Of a stretch of 64,000 bases of DNA, positions 46,149 through 54,236 are shown one piece after another. Positions within the stretch are counted from its first letter, which is position 1, and each line of letters opens with the position of its first letter. A program made the translations under genes and the position numbers. This DNA is from Inquilinus sp052078665 (lineage in GTDB: Bacteria; Pseudomonadota; Alphaproteobacteria; DSM-16000; Inquilinaceae). The stretch lies in NCBI RefSeq assembly GCF_052078665.1, contig NZ_JBQJIK010000012.1, positions 52,088 through 116,087 of the forward strand, written 5' to 3'. The notes under the pieces are model-generated. The model made no database searches and was not told the DNA's origin. It worked only from the letters and a program-made list of their open reading frames with translations.

Positions 46149-47870
46149 ATGACCGCGACCACGATCGCCACCCCCGCCGCGCCGCGGGGCCGGGCGGCGC
46201 CGCTGCGCCAGCTGCTGGACCGCGACGACCGGATGATGCGGTTCGGCATCGTCGCCCTCGGCGCCTGGCTGGCGCTGACCGTGCTGCTGCCGCTGGCTGT
46301 GCTGCTGGTCAAGAGCGTGCAGGCCCGGGACGGCACCTTCGTCGGCCTCGACAATTTCGCCCGCTACTTCGCCACGCCCAACCTGGTCGCCTCGATCGGC
46401 AACAGCCTGGTGATCGCGGTGATCAGCACCGTGATCTGCCTGGCCCTCGCCTTCCTGTTCGCCTATGGGCTGACCCGCACCTGCATGCCGCTGCGTGGAG
46501 TGTTCCGCACCATCTCGCAGATCCCGCTGCTGGCGCCGTCGCTGCTGCCGGCGATCAGCCTGGTCTACCTGTTCGGCAACCAGGGGCTGCTCAAGGGCTG
46601 GATGTTCGGCCATTCGATCTACGGCCCGATCGGCATCGTCATGGGGTCGGTGTTCTGGACCTTCCCGCACGCCCTGATCATCCTGGTCACCGCCCTGTCG
46701 CTGTCCGACGCCCGGCTATACGAGGCGGCCTCGAGCCTGCGCGCCAGCCCCGGGCGCACCTTCTGGACCGTGACCCTGCCGGGCGCCCGCTACGGGCTGA
46801 TCAGCGCCGGCTTCGTCATCTTTACCCTGGTGGTCACCGATTTCGGCGTGCCCAAGGTGGTGGGCGGCCAGTTCAACGTGCTGGCGACCGACATCTACAA
46901 GCAGGTGGTCGGGCAGCAGAACTTCCAGATGGGCGCCGTGGTCGGCCTGGTGCTGCTGCTGCCGGCGGTGCTGGCCTTCGTCGTCGACCGGGTCGTGCAG
47001 CGCCGCCAGACGGCGCTGCTGACCGCCCGCGCCGTGCCGCTGGAGCCGAAGCCGAACCGCGCCGTCGACCTCACCTTCCTGGCGATCTGCGGCGTCATCG
47101 CCATCGCCATCATCGGCGTGATCGGCGTCGCCTTCTTCGCCTCGATCGCCAAGTTCTGGCCCTACAACCTGACGCCGTCCTGGAAGAACTATGACTTCGA
47201 CATGATGGATGGCGGCGGCTGGGCCAGCTACGGCAACTCGCTGCGCATGGCGGCGCTGACCGCCGTCTTCGGCACCACCATCGTCTTCACCGGCGCCTGG
47301 CTGCTGGAGAAGAGCCGCGGCTTCGGCAAGGTCCGCGGCACGGTGCAGATGCTGGCGCTGCTGCCGCTCGCCGTGCCCGGCCTGGTGCTCGGCCTCGGCT
47401 ACATCTTCTTCTTCAACAATCCGGCCAACCCGCTGGGCTTCATCTACGGCACCATGACCATCCTGGTGGTCTGCACCGTGTCGCACTTCTATTCGGTGGC
47501 CCATCTGACCGCGACCACCGCGCTGAAGCAGATGGACCCGGAGTTCGAGACGGTCTCGGCCTCGCTGAAGGTTCCGGCCTGGCGCACCTTCATGCGCGTC
47601 GGCATCCCGGTGTGCCTGCCGGCGATCCTGGACGTCGCGCTCTACCTTTTCGTCAACGCCATGACCACGGTGTCGGCCGCCGTCTTCCTCTACGCCCCGG
47701 ACACCACGCTCGCCGCCATCGCCGTGCTCAACATGGACGATGCCGGCGACGTCGCCCCGGCCGCCGCGATGGCCATGGTGCTGTTCGCCACCTCGGCCGT
47801 GATCCGGCTGCTGTACCTGGCTGCCACCCGCGGCCTGCTCGCCCGCACCCAATCCTGGCGCCGCCGCTGA
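46149..47870 (+). CDS. 2-aminoethylphosphonate ABC transporter permease, two permease domains fused
   Basis: A 573-residue membrane protein with two binding-protein-dependent permease modules. The coupling loops are LYEAASSLRASPGRTFW (first half) and FETVSASLKVPAWRTFM (second half). Some transporters encode PhnU and PhnV separately; here both are in one polypeptide, so it can form the entire channel. About 12 helices are seen. The stop is followed by AAGGAG and then the oxidoreductase start. Confidence 0.92.
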   Translation: MTATTIATPAAPRGRAAPLRQLLDRDDRMMRFGIVALGAWLALTVLLPLAVLLVKSVQARDGTFVGLDNFARYFATPNLVASIGNSLVIAVISTVICLALAFLFAYGLTRTCMPLRGVFRTISQIPLLAPSLLPAISLVYLFGNQGLLKGWMFGHSIYGPIGIVMGSVFWTFPHALIILVTALSLSDARLYEAASSLRASPGRTFWTVTLPGARYGLISAGFVIFTLVVTDFGVPKVVGGQFNVLATDIYKQVVGQQNFQMGAVVGLVLLLPAVLAFVVDRVVQRRQTALLTARAVPLEPKPNRAVDLTFLAICGVIAIAIIGVIGVAFFASIAKFWPYNLTPSWKNYDFDMMDGGGWASYGNSLRMAALTAVFGTTIVFTGAWLLEKSRGFGKVRGTVQMLALLPLAVPGLVLGLGYIFFFNNPANPLGFIYGTMTILVVCTVSHFYSVAHLTATTALKQMDPEFETVSASLKVPAWRTFMRVGIPVCLPAILDVALYLFVNAMTTVSAAVFLYAPDTTLAAIAVLNMDDAGDVAPAAAMAMVLFATSAVIRLLYLAATRGLLARTQSWRRR

Positions 47871-47881
47871 AAGGAGCCATC

Positions 47882-49027
47882 TTGACCCAAGACAGATACG
47901 ACCTCGCCGTCGTCGGCGCCGGCATCGTCGGCCTCGCCCATGCCCTGGCCGCGGCGCGGCAGGGCCGGCGGGTGGTGGTGATCGACCGCGAGGCGCGCGC
48001 CATCGGCGCCTCGATCCGCAATTTCGGCTTCGTCACCGTCAGCGGCCAGTCGGCCGGCCCGACCTGGCGCCGGGCGATGCGCAGCCGCGAAATCTGGGCC
48101 GAGGTGGCGCCGCAGGCCGGCATCCCGGTGCTGCACCGCGGCACTGCCCTCCTGGCCCGGACCGAGGAGGGGCAGGGCGTGCTCGAGGCCTTCGCCCGCA
48201 CCGGGATGGGCGAGGGCTGCGATCTGCTGCCGGCCGCCGCCATGGCGGCGCGGCTGCCGATGGCGCGGGCCGAGGGGCTGCGCGCCGGGCTGTGGAGCCC
48301 GCATGAGCTGCGGATCGAGCCGCGCGAGGCGATCCCGCGCCTGGCCGCCTGGCTGGAATCGGCGCATGGCGTCGTCTTCCGCCGCGGCGTCCAGGTCCGC
48401 GCGGTGCAGGCGCCGCGGGTCGAGACCAGCGAGGGCTCGATCCTGGCCGATCGCATCGTGGTCTGCCCCGGCCCGGACTTGCGGTCGCTGTTCCCCGAGA
48501 TCATGGCCCGCCGCCGCACCACCCTGTGCAAGCTGCAGATGCTGCGCGTCGCCGCCCCCGGCTGGCGCCTGCCGGCGGCGGTGATGGGCGACCTCAGCCT
48601 CGGCCGCTACCACGGCTTCGCCGACCTGCCGGAAGCGACAGCGCTGAAGGCCCGGCTGGCGGCCGAGGTGCCGGAGACGCTGGCCAACGGCATCCACCTG
48701 ATCGTGGTGCAGTCGGCCGACGGCTCGCTGGTGGTCGGGGACTCCCATCATTATGACGATTCACCGGACCCCTTCGCACCGCAGGCGGTGGAAGGGCTGA
48801 TCCTGCGCCACTTGGCCGAGCTGCTGGACGTGCCGCAGCCGGTGGTGACCGAGCGCTGGGTCGGCATCTATCCCTCCGGCCCGGCCGAGGCCTTCGCCGA
48901 GGCGCCGGACGAGGCGACCCGGGTGGTCCAGGTCACCAGCGGCACCGGCATGAGCACCGGCTTCGCCATCGCCGAGGAGGTGGTGGCCGGGCTGCTCGGC
49001 GTGGCGGCCCCGCGCCACGCCGCCTGA
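47882..49027 (+). CDS. FAD-dependent oxidoreductase of phosphonate operons (DAO family)
   Basis: A 381-residue flavoenzyme of the glycine/D-amino acid oxidase superfamily. FAD motif AVVGAGIVGLAHALAAARQG lies at the N terminus; SIRNFGFV and the C-terminal TSGTGMSTGFAIAEEVVAGL complete it. The start is a TTG with AAGGAG 7 nt upstream. Homologues recur next to phnX and are described as PhnX-associated oxidoreductases that oxidise aminophosphonates. Since PhnW is missing here, it likely deaminates AEP or N-methyl-AEP to phosphonoacetaldehyde. Confidence 0.88.
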   Translation: MTQDRYDLAVVGAGIVGLAHALAAARQGRRVVVIDREARAIGASIRNFGFVTVSGQSAGPTWRRAMRSREIWAEVAPQAGIPVLHRGTALLARTEEGQGVLEAFARTGMGEGCDLLPAAAMAARLPMARAEGLRAGLWSPHELRIEPREAIPRLAAWLESAHGVVFRRGVQVRAVQAPRVETSEGSILADRIVVCPGPDLRSLFPEIMARRRTTLCKLQMLRVAAPGWRLPAAVMGDLSLGRYHGFADLPEATALKARLAAEVPETLANGIHLIVVQSADGSLVVGDSHHYDDSPDPFAPQAVEGLILRHLAELLDVPQPVVTERWVGIYPSGPAEAFAEAPDEATRVVQVTSGTGMSTGFAIAEEVVAGLLGVAAPRHAA

Positions 49028-49057
49028 CCCGGCCTCCTCGGTCAGTCCGGGGCCCGA

Positions 49058-50680
49058 TCAGAGCGTGAAGTCGCCGGCCACCAGGCCGATGGACCCTGTG
49101 AGCTGGATGTGGAAGTCCGAGGTGCCGTCGCCATTGATGTCGCCGGCGACGGTGGTGACGGTGCCGTTGGAGACGTAGCGCAGCTGCCCGGCGACCCCGG
49201 TGTAGAGCGCGGTGCCGATGAAGCTGAACGCCTGGTTGCCGGCGAGGACGGTGCTGGCGTCGATCGCCGACAGGTCGATGCGGTCGCCCTGGGCGTGGGT
49301 GAAATCGGTGATCCGATCGGCATTGGCCCCGACCGCGCTCTGCGCCGCGCCGGCATAGACGAAGCGGTCCGCCCCGGCCCCTCCGGTCAGCGTGTCCTTG
49401 CCGTCGGCGCCGGTGAGCGCGTCGTTGCCGTTCCAGCCCTGCAATGTATTGGCGCCGCTGTTCCCGGCCAGGCTGTCGTTGCCCTGGCTGCCGGAGAGGT
49501 TCTCGATCCCGGCCAGCGAATCGTCCTGGGCCTCGCCGCCACTGCCGTTGCCGGTGGCCAGGCTGACCGAGACGCCGGCCGAGCCGGTGTAGTAGCTGGC
49601 GGTGTCGATGCCGGCACCGCCGTCGAGCGTGTCGGCCCCGGCGCCGCCACGGAGCACGTCGTCGCCGCCGACGCCGCGCAGGTTGTTGCCGCCCGCATCC
49701 CCGACCAGGGTGTCGTTGCCCTGGCTGCCGTCAACATTCTCGACCTCGATATAGGTGTCGCCCTGGGCCGCGCCGCCGGACCCGAGGCCGGTGGCGAGAT
49801 TGGCCACGATGCCGACGCTGCTCTCGGTGTAGGTCGCCGTGTCGCCCAGCGCGGTCCCGTTTGCCCTGCCGGCGAGTTCGTCGGCGCCTTGTCCACCGCG
49901 CAGCACGTCGTCACCGCCGTTTCCGTTCAGGACATCGTTGCCGTCGAGGCCGGTGAGCGTGCTGGCGCCGTCGTTGCCGAAGATCAGGTTGTTGGCCGCA
50001 TTGCCGGTGCCGCTGAGGCTGAGCGAGCCGTACAGGGTCAGCTCCTCGACATTGTCGGCCAGCGTGAAGCTGGTGAGGGCGATCACCCGGTCATAGCCCT
50101 CGCCGGCACGCTCGATCACGATGTCGCCGGCGGCATCGACCATCATGATGTCGTCGCCGGTGCCGCCGATCATGATGTCGTCGCCGTCGAGACCGTTCAG
50201 CTGGTCGCTGCCGCTGCCGCCGTCGACGATGTCGTTGCCGGCTCCGGCATCGACCAGGTCGGCGCCGTCGAAGCCGCGCAGCACGTCGCCTCCGGCGCCG
50301 CCGATGAGGATGTCGTCGATCGCGGAGCCCAGCAGCGATTGCGGCGTGGTGTCATAGGCGGCGGTGAACACGTTCCAGGTGGCCGCGATCCCCTCTGCGC
50401 TGAAGTCATTGGTCGCCTGGAAGTCGATGACATAGGCGTTCACGCCCAGCCCGGAGTCCAGTCCGAGGCCGGACAGGGCCGTGGTGTTCTCCGTCCCGAA
50501 TCCGTTGTTGCCGCCGATGACGGGGCCGCCGGCTATGGAATAGGCGATCGCCCAGGTGGTGTTGCCGAAATATTCGGAGGTTTCCGGGTCGATATACGGT
50601 TCGACGTAATAGTCGATCAGGACGTTGAAGGTGCCGCTCGATCGGTCGATCTCGACATTGAGACTCCAATAGCCGGCCAT
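49058..50680 (-). CDS. RTX-type calcium-binding secreted protein
   Basis: A 540-residue protein without a Sec signal. Residues ~1-130 are a unique N-terminal domain (MAGYWSLNVEIDRSSG...), then several blocks of Ca2+-binding GGxGxDxLx nonapeptides (GGAGGDVLRGFDGADLV, GGNGGDDVLRG in variants) alternate with spacer modules. The C terminus (DRITDFTHAQGDRIDLSAID) is the M10-type/type-1-secretion region. It is probably exported by a type 1 system, but no HlyB/HlyD pair is adjacent. Start ATG 50680 with GGGGGA upstream. The N-terminal domain is not recognised. Confidence 0.88.
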   Translation of the reverse strand: MAGYWSLNVEIDRSSGTFNVLIDYYVEPYIDPETSEYFGNTTWAIAYSIAGGPVIGGNNGFGTENTTALSGLGLDSGLGVNAYVIDFQATNDFSAEGIAATWNVFTAAYDTTPQSLLGSAIDDILIGGAGGDVLRGFDGADLVDAGAGNDIVDGGSGSDQLNGLDGDDIMIGGTGDDIMMVDAAGDIVIERAGEGYDRVIALTSFTLADNVEELTLYGSLSLSGTGNAANNLIFGNDGASTLTGLDGNDVLNGNGGDDVLRGGQGADELAGRANGTALGDTATYTESSVGIVANLATGLGSGGAAQGDTYIEVENVDGSQGNDTLVGDAGGNNLRGVGGDDVLRGGAGADTLDGGAGIDTASYYTGSAGVSVSLATGNGSGGEAQDDSLAGIENLSGSQGNDSLAGNSGANTLQGWNGNDALTGADGKDTLTGGAGADRFVYAGAAQSAVGANADRITDFTHAQGDRIDLSAIDASTVLAGNQAFSFIGTALYTGVAGQLRYVSNGTVTTVAGDINGDGTSDFHIQLTGSIGLVAGDFTL

Positions 50681-51118
50681 GGATGTTTCCCCCTTGGAGC
50701 CTGTGTTGAGGATCCGGCCGCAGGCTTTCCGGCCGCGCAGGGTCCCGCCGGTTGCCGAACGGGACGGGCAAGGCGCCTCTCCGCGGCGCCGCTCGCAGTT
50801 CCAATCGTCGCCCTGAAACAGGAAAATATGGGCGAAGGCGCGTCTTGAATGGCCGACAGTATGCCAGAAGTCGCAGAACCGCGGGATCACCCGATTGGGT
50901 CAGCCGGCCGGGCGCATCCGGCCGCGGCGCCAGACCCGCGGCGACGGGGCCGCAATAGGTGGCGATGGTATGCGCCGGCAGTGCCGGCATGGGCTCGTGC
51001 TTCGGGGTTCCGGCGGTCCGTCTGGGCGAGGCCGCATAGCCCGATCTTCCGGCGCGACGGAATTTCGCCACAAACTCACGTGTTGATCTGGGGAGCATGA
51101 ACGACGAGGGAGAGCGTC
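50681..51118. other. Gene-free stretch between divergent genes
   Basis: A 438-bp gap between the RTX gene (minus) and the lipoprotein gene (plus). ORFs here have no ribosome-binding site and no coding character. It must hold both promoters, but no clear -35/-10 pair was identified. Confidence 0.4.
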
Positions 51119-51616
51119 GTGGCATATGGCAGTGGTCTGTTCCGGACGGGGCTGGTCGCGATCGCCATGGCAGCCTCCGCTCCGCTGGTGGCGTCGTGCC
51201 AGACGGGGCCCGGCTACTATGGTGGCGGCTACTACGGCGACAGCTATTCCAGCTGGTACGATGACGACGATCGCTACCGGGGCTACGACCGGTATCGCGA
51301 TCGCGATGACAACCGGTATCGCTACCGTGACCGCGACCGGTATCGCCACCGTGACCGGGACGATGACGACGACAATGACCGGCGCCGCAACCGGCGGCGC
51401 GTCGATGGCGACGCCGAGCAGCGGGCTCGCCGGCTGTTCGGGCTTGACGGGCAGAACCGGGACCGGGACGGCGACCGCAACCGCAACCGCAACAATTCGG
51501 AAAATGTCCGCCGCCTGTTCGGAGGAGGTGGGAACGACGGCGACAACGACCGCGGCAACCGCGGCGGGAACGACCGCAAGAACGACGCGCGGAGCATCTT
51601 CTTCCCGCAGAAGTAG
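51119..51616 (+). CDS. Small Asp/Arg/Tyr-rich lipoprotein of unknown function
   Basis: A 165-residue protein starting at GTG with GAGGGAGAG just upstream. It has a lipoprotein signal with lipobox LVASC (Cys27). The rest is low complexity: a Gly/Tyr-rich start, then Arg-Asp-Tyr repeats (RYRDRDDNRYRYRDRDRYRH), Asp tracts, and Asn/Asp/Arg-rich segments with RRLFG twice (QRARRLFGLD, NVRRLFGGGG). No known domain. The DNA carries matching near-tandem units around GACCGGTATCG. Confidence 0.7.
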   Translation: MAYGSGLFRTGLVAIAMAASAPLVASCQTGPGYYGGGYYGDSYSSWYDDDDRYRGYDRYRDRDDNRYRYRDRDRYRHRDRDDDDDNDRRRNRRRVDGDAEQRARRLFGLDGQNRDRDGDRNRNRNNSENVRRLFGGGGNDGDNDRGNRGGNDRKNDARSIFFPQK

Positions 51617-51766
51617 GGAAGCCGGACGGCAAGCGTGCTTCCGCCGGCAGCCGAGTTATGTCCTGCCGTCCTGCCAGTGCCGAACCGGTGCAGGGGCGGG
51701 CAACGGTTTCGACGGAACCCGCGCCCTGGGCCGTGCGTCTTCCAGATGGATCACGGAGGCAGAAGG

Positions 51767-52060
51767 ATGCCCCTCATGAAATCGTTGCTCAGGGCCGCTC
51801 TGGTTGCGGCCGCATTGACGGCCATGGCGCCGCTGACCGCGCCGGCGGCTCACGCCGAAGGCGCCTCGGAACATAACCAGCCGCGCCTGTCGCCCTATGC
51901 CTATCGGCACCAGCGGGATCACGACCGCGACTGGCGGCGGGATCACGACCGGCACCGGGATCGGTACAGCCAGCGCCGGCATCGCGACGACGACCGCCGC
52001 GACGGCCATCGGCGCCACCGCAGCGACGCGGAGGAGCGGTTCTGGCAGCTGGTCCGCTGA
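51767..52060 (+). CDS. Small exported Arg/His/Asp-rich protein of unknown function
   Basis: A 97-residue protein with GGAGG 7 nt before its ATG. A Sec signal ends at AAHAEG; the mature part is nearly all Arg, His and Asp (HQRDHDRDWRRDHDRHRDRY and so on). It resembles its neighbour at 51119-51616 in composition and export, and the two may act together at the cell surface, for example in metal or polyanion binding (inference). A second in-frame ATG lies at 51776. Confidence 0.68.
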   Translation: MPLMKSLLRAALVAAALTAMAPLTAPAAHAEGASEHNQPRLSPYAYRHQRDHDRDWRRDHDRHRDRYSQRRHRDDDRRDGHRRHRSDAEERFWQLVR

Positions 52061-52081
52061 GTCCGAATGGATTTGGGGGGC

Positions 52082-52158
52082 TGGCGCACTCGACAGGATT
52101 CGAACCTGTGACCTCCGCCTCCGGAGGGCGGCGCTCTATCCAGCTGAGCTACGAGTGC
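52082..52158 (-). tRNA. tRNA-Arg, anticodon CCG, 3' CCA encoded
   Basis: A 77-nt cloverleaf on the minus strand: acceptor arms GCACTCG/CGAGTGC pair perfectly, the D-arm is TAGCTCAGCTGGATAGAGC, the anticodon loop CTCCGGA gives anticodon CCG, and GGTTCGAATCC is the T-loop. The CCA tail is encoded. No integrase or duplicated 3' end was seen nearby. Confidence 0.97.
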
Positions 52159-52314
52159 AGGCCATGGACTCGGGTCCGAGGACCCGAAGCGGCGCGGACC
52201 ATACTGCAAAGCGGCGGCGATGCAAAGCCCGGATTCGGGGTGCGTCCCACTGGCATTTGACAGACCCGATCCCGGCCGGAATGCTGAGGACTTCCGATCG
52301 AACGGGAGGCGCCG

Positions 52315-53034
52315 GTGCTGCATCGCGGTTTCGCCCTGGCCCTGGCGCTGTGCGCGGCCCCCGCCGCGGCGCAGGACTTCGACGTCGATGTCGAGCTGGT
52401 CTTCGCCACCGACGGCTCCGGCTCGATCGACGACGAGGAGCTGCGGCTGCAGCGCGAGGGCTACGCCAAGGCCCTGGCCGACCCGCGGGTGCAGCAGGCG
52501 ATCCGCGGCGGCATCACCGGCCGGATCGCGGTCGCCTTCGTCGAATGGGGCGGGGCGGAGTCGCAGCATGTCATCGTCGACTGGACCGTGATCGACGGAC
52601 CGGGCAGCGCTGCCGCCTTCGGTGCGGCGCTGGCCGTGGCGCCGCGGCGCGCGGTCGGCTGGAACTCGATCAGCAACGCCATCGACCTGTCGCAGCGCAT
52701 GATCGAGGGCAACGCCCATCAGGGGTTCCGCCGCGTGATCGACGTGTCGGCCGATGCCGGCCAGCGCGGCGGGCGGCCGCTGCCCGAGGTGCGGGCCGAG
52801 GCGCTGGCCGCCGGCATCACCATCAACGGCCTCGCCGTGCTGTCGCGCAGCGGCCGGCCGGGCTGGGCCGGCGGCTCGCTGGAGGATTTCTTCCGCGACC
52901 AGGTGATCGGCGGCCCCGGCGCCTTCGTCATCACCGCCGACGCCGATGCCCGCTTCACCGACGCGGTGGTGCGCAAGCTGATCCTCGAGATCGCCGAGCG
53001 GCCGGCGGAGACGGCGCCGATGCCGCCCGGCTGA
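52315..53034 (+). CDS. DUF1194-family protein with von Willebrand A-like fold
   Basis: A 239-residue predicted secreted protein (signal ends APAAAQD). DUF1194 is VWA-like; the metal-site motif is visible as FATDGSGSID (DxSxS). GWNSISNAIDLSQRMI and VIDVSADAGQRGG are typical of the family. Start is a GTG at 52315. Function of the family is unknown; protein binding at the surface or in the periplasm is likely from the fold. Confidence 0.88.
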   Translation: MLHRGFALALALCAAPAAAQDFDVDVELVFATDGSGSIDDEELRLQREGYAKALADPRVQQAIRGGITGRIAVAFVEWGGAESQHVIVDWTVIDGPGSAAAFGAALAVAPRRAVGWNSISNAIDLSQRMIEGNAHQGFRRVIDVSADAGQRGGRPLPEVRAEALAAGITINGLAVLSRSGRPGWAGGSLEDFFRDQVIGGPGAFVITADADARFTDAVVRKLILEIAERPAETAPMPPG

Positions 53035-53091
53035 CGAGGGTCCAGGCCCCTGCTACGGTGCCGGCTCGAATCGGTTCCTGGAGCAGATCAG

Positions 53092-53511
53092 ATGAAAGCC
53101 CGCATCACCTGGGTCGAAGGCCGCACCTTCGTCGGCGAATCCGGCAGCGGCCATGCCGTGGTCATGGACGGCGCGCCGGAAAGCGGCGGGCGCAACCTCG
53201 GCGTCCGGCCGATGGAGATGCTGCTGCTCGGCCTCGGCGGCTGCACCGCCTTCGACGTGGTGATGATCCTGGAGAAGGCGCGCGAGCCGGTGGCCGATTG
53301 CCGGGTCGAGGTCGAGGCCGAGCGCGCCGAGACCGACCCGAAGGTCTTCACCAAGATCCATATGCGCTACATCGTCTCCGGCCGCGGCCTCGACCGCGCC
53401 AAGGTCGAGCGCGCCGTGGCGCTGTCGAAGGAGAAGTACTGCTCGGCCTCGATCATGCTCGGCAAGGTCGCCGAGATCACCACGGAGATCGAGGTGACGG
53501 AGGCGGCCTGA
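53092..53511 (+). CDS. OsmC-family peroxidase/stress protein
   Basis: A 139-residue OsmC/YhfA-type protein. The two redox cysteines are in LGLGGCTAFDV and EKYCSASIML. OsmC proteins reduce organic peroxides with thiols, while the YhfA branch has unclear function; this one is closer to YhfA in length. Single gene, no dedicated regulator in the neighbourhood. Confidence 0.93.
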   Translation: MKARITWVEGRTFVGESGSGHAVVMDGAPESGGRNLGVRPMEMLLLGLGGCTAFDVVMILEKAREPVADCRVEVEAERAETDPKVFTKIHMRYIVSGRGLDRAKVERAVALSKEKYCSASIMLGKVAEITTEIEVTEAA

Positions 53512-53517
53512 GGCCGG

Positions 53518-53832
53518 TCAGGCGGCGGCCTTGAGCGCGGCCAGTTCCGCCACGATCGCCGCGACATCCTCCGGCCCGGCGCCGCCGGCCTGGAGGCAGG
53601 CATCGAGCCGCGCTTCCAGCGCCGCCGCTGCCTGCGACAGGGCGGCGAAGCCCATGGTGCCGCCGGTGCCGTGCAGCCGGTGCGCGACGAAGCGCAGCCC
53701 TTTCAGCGCCTCGCCGTCGCCGGCCCGCAGCGCCACCAGCAGGGCGTCGGCCTCGGCCAGCTTCCGCGGCAGCTCGGTCGCGAACTTTGCCCGCAGCCGG
53801 TCGAGATGGGCCTGCAGCGCGTCCTGGCTCAC
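53518..53832 (-). CDS. Hpt-domain phosphotransfer protein
   Basis: A 104-residue four-helix Hpt protein. The phosphorylated histidine is probably His51 in VAHRLHGTGGTMGF. It passes phosphate between the receivers of the hybrid kinase and response regulator encoded upstream. Its ATG overlaps the response-regulator stop by 4 bp, so all three are likely made together. Confidence 0.92.
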   Translation of the reverse strand: MSQDALQAHLDRLRAKFATELPRKLAEADALLVALRAGDGEALKGLRFVAHRLHGTGGTMGFAALSQAAAALEARLDACLQAGGAGPEDVAAIVAELAALKAAA

Positions 53833-54236
53833 GATCCCATGCCCCGACCGCCGCGCCGGGCCCAGATGGCGCGGATCTCGTCGGACAGGGTCATCGGGTC
53901 GAACGGCTTGGAGATGACGTCGATGGCGCCGAGGGCGCGGTAGCGTGCCACCTCCTGCGGCTGCACCTTGGCGGTCATGAATACCGCCGGCGTCGCCGCG
54001 GTGCCCGGCAGCGCCCGCAGCGCCGCCAGCGTCTCCGGCCCGTCCATGCCCGGCATCATCACGTCAAGCAGCAGCAGCTGCGGCGCGAAGCCGGGCGCCT
54101 GGGCCAGCGCCTCCTCGCCCGAGGCGCAGGCGGCCAGGACGAAGCCGCCCACCGCCTCCAGCGCGAAGCTGGCGACCGAGCGGATGTCGGCATCGTCCTC
54201 GACATAGAGGATGCGGGTCAGCACCTCATCGGCCAT
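53829..54236 (-). CDS. Single-domain response regulator
   Basis: A 135-residue CheY-like receiver. Phospho-acceptor Asp58 is in LLLLDVMMPGMDG, with the acidic pair in YVEDDAD and Lys in VISKPFDP. It has no output domain, so it probably acts as phosphorelay intermediate or on a protein target. It overlaps the kinase gene by 11 bp and the Hpt gene by 4 bp. Confidence 0.93.
   Translation of the reverse strand: MADEVLTRILYVEDDADIRSVASFALEAVGGFVLAACASGEEALAQAPGFAPQLLLLDVMMPGMDGPETLAALRALPGTAATPAVFMTAKVQPQEVARYRALGAIDVISKPFDPMTLSDEIRAIWARRGGRGMGS

Noticed and set aside
49390..50330. Regularly repeated short units that could suggest a CRISPR array or tandem satellite
   Set aside because: They encode the GGxGxD nonapeptides of the RTX protein in frame, and the spacers are not unique DNA of constant length.
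52060..52314. tRNA-Arg(CCG) as an integration site of a genomic island
   Set aside because: No integrase and no second copy of the tRNA 3' end were found within the window.
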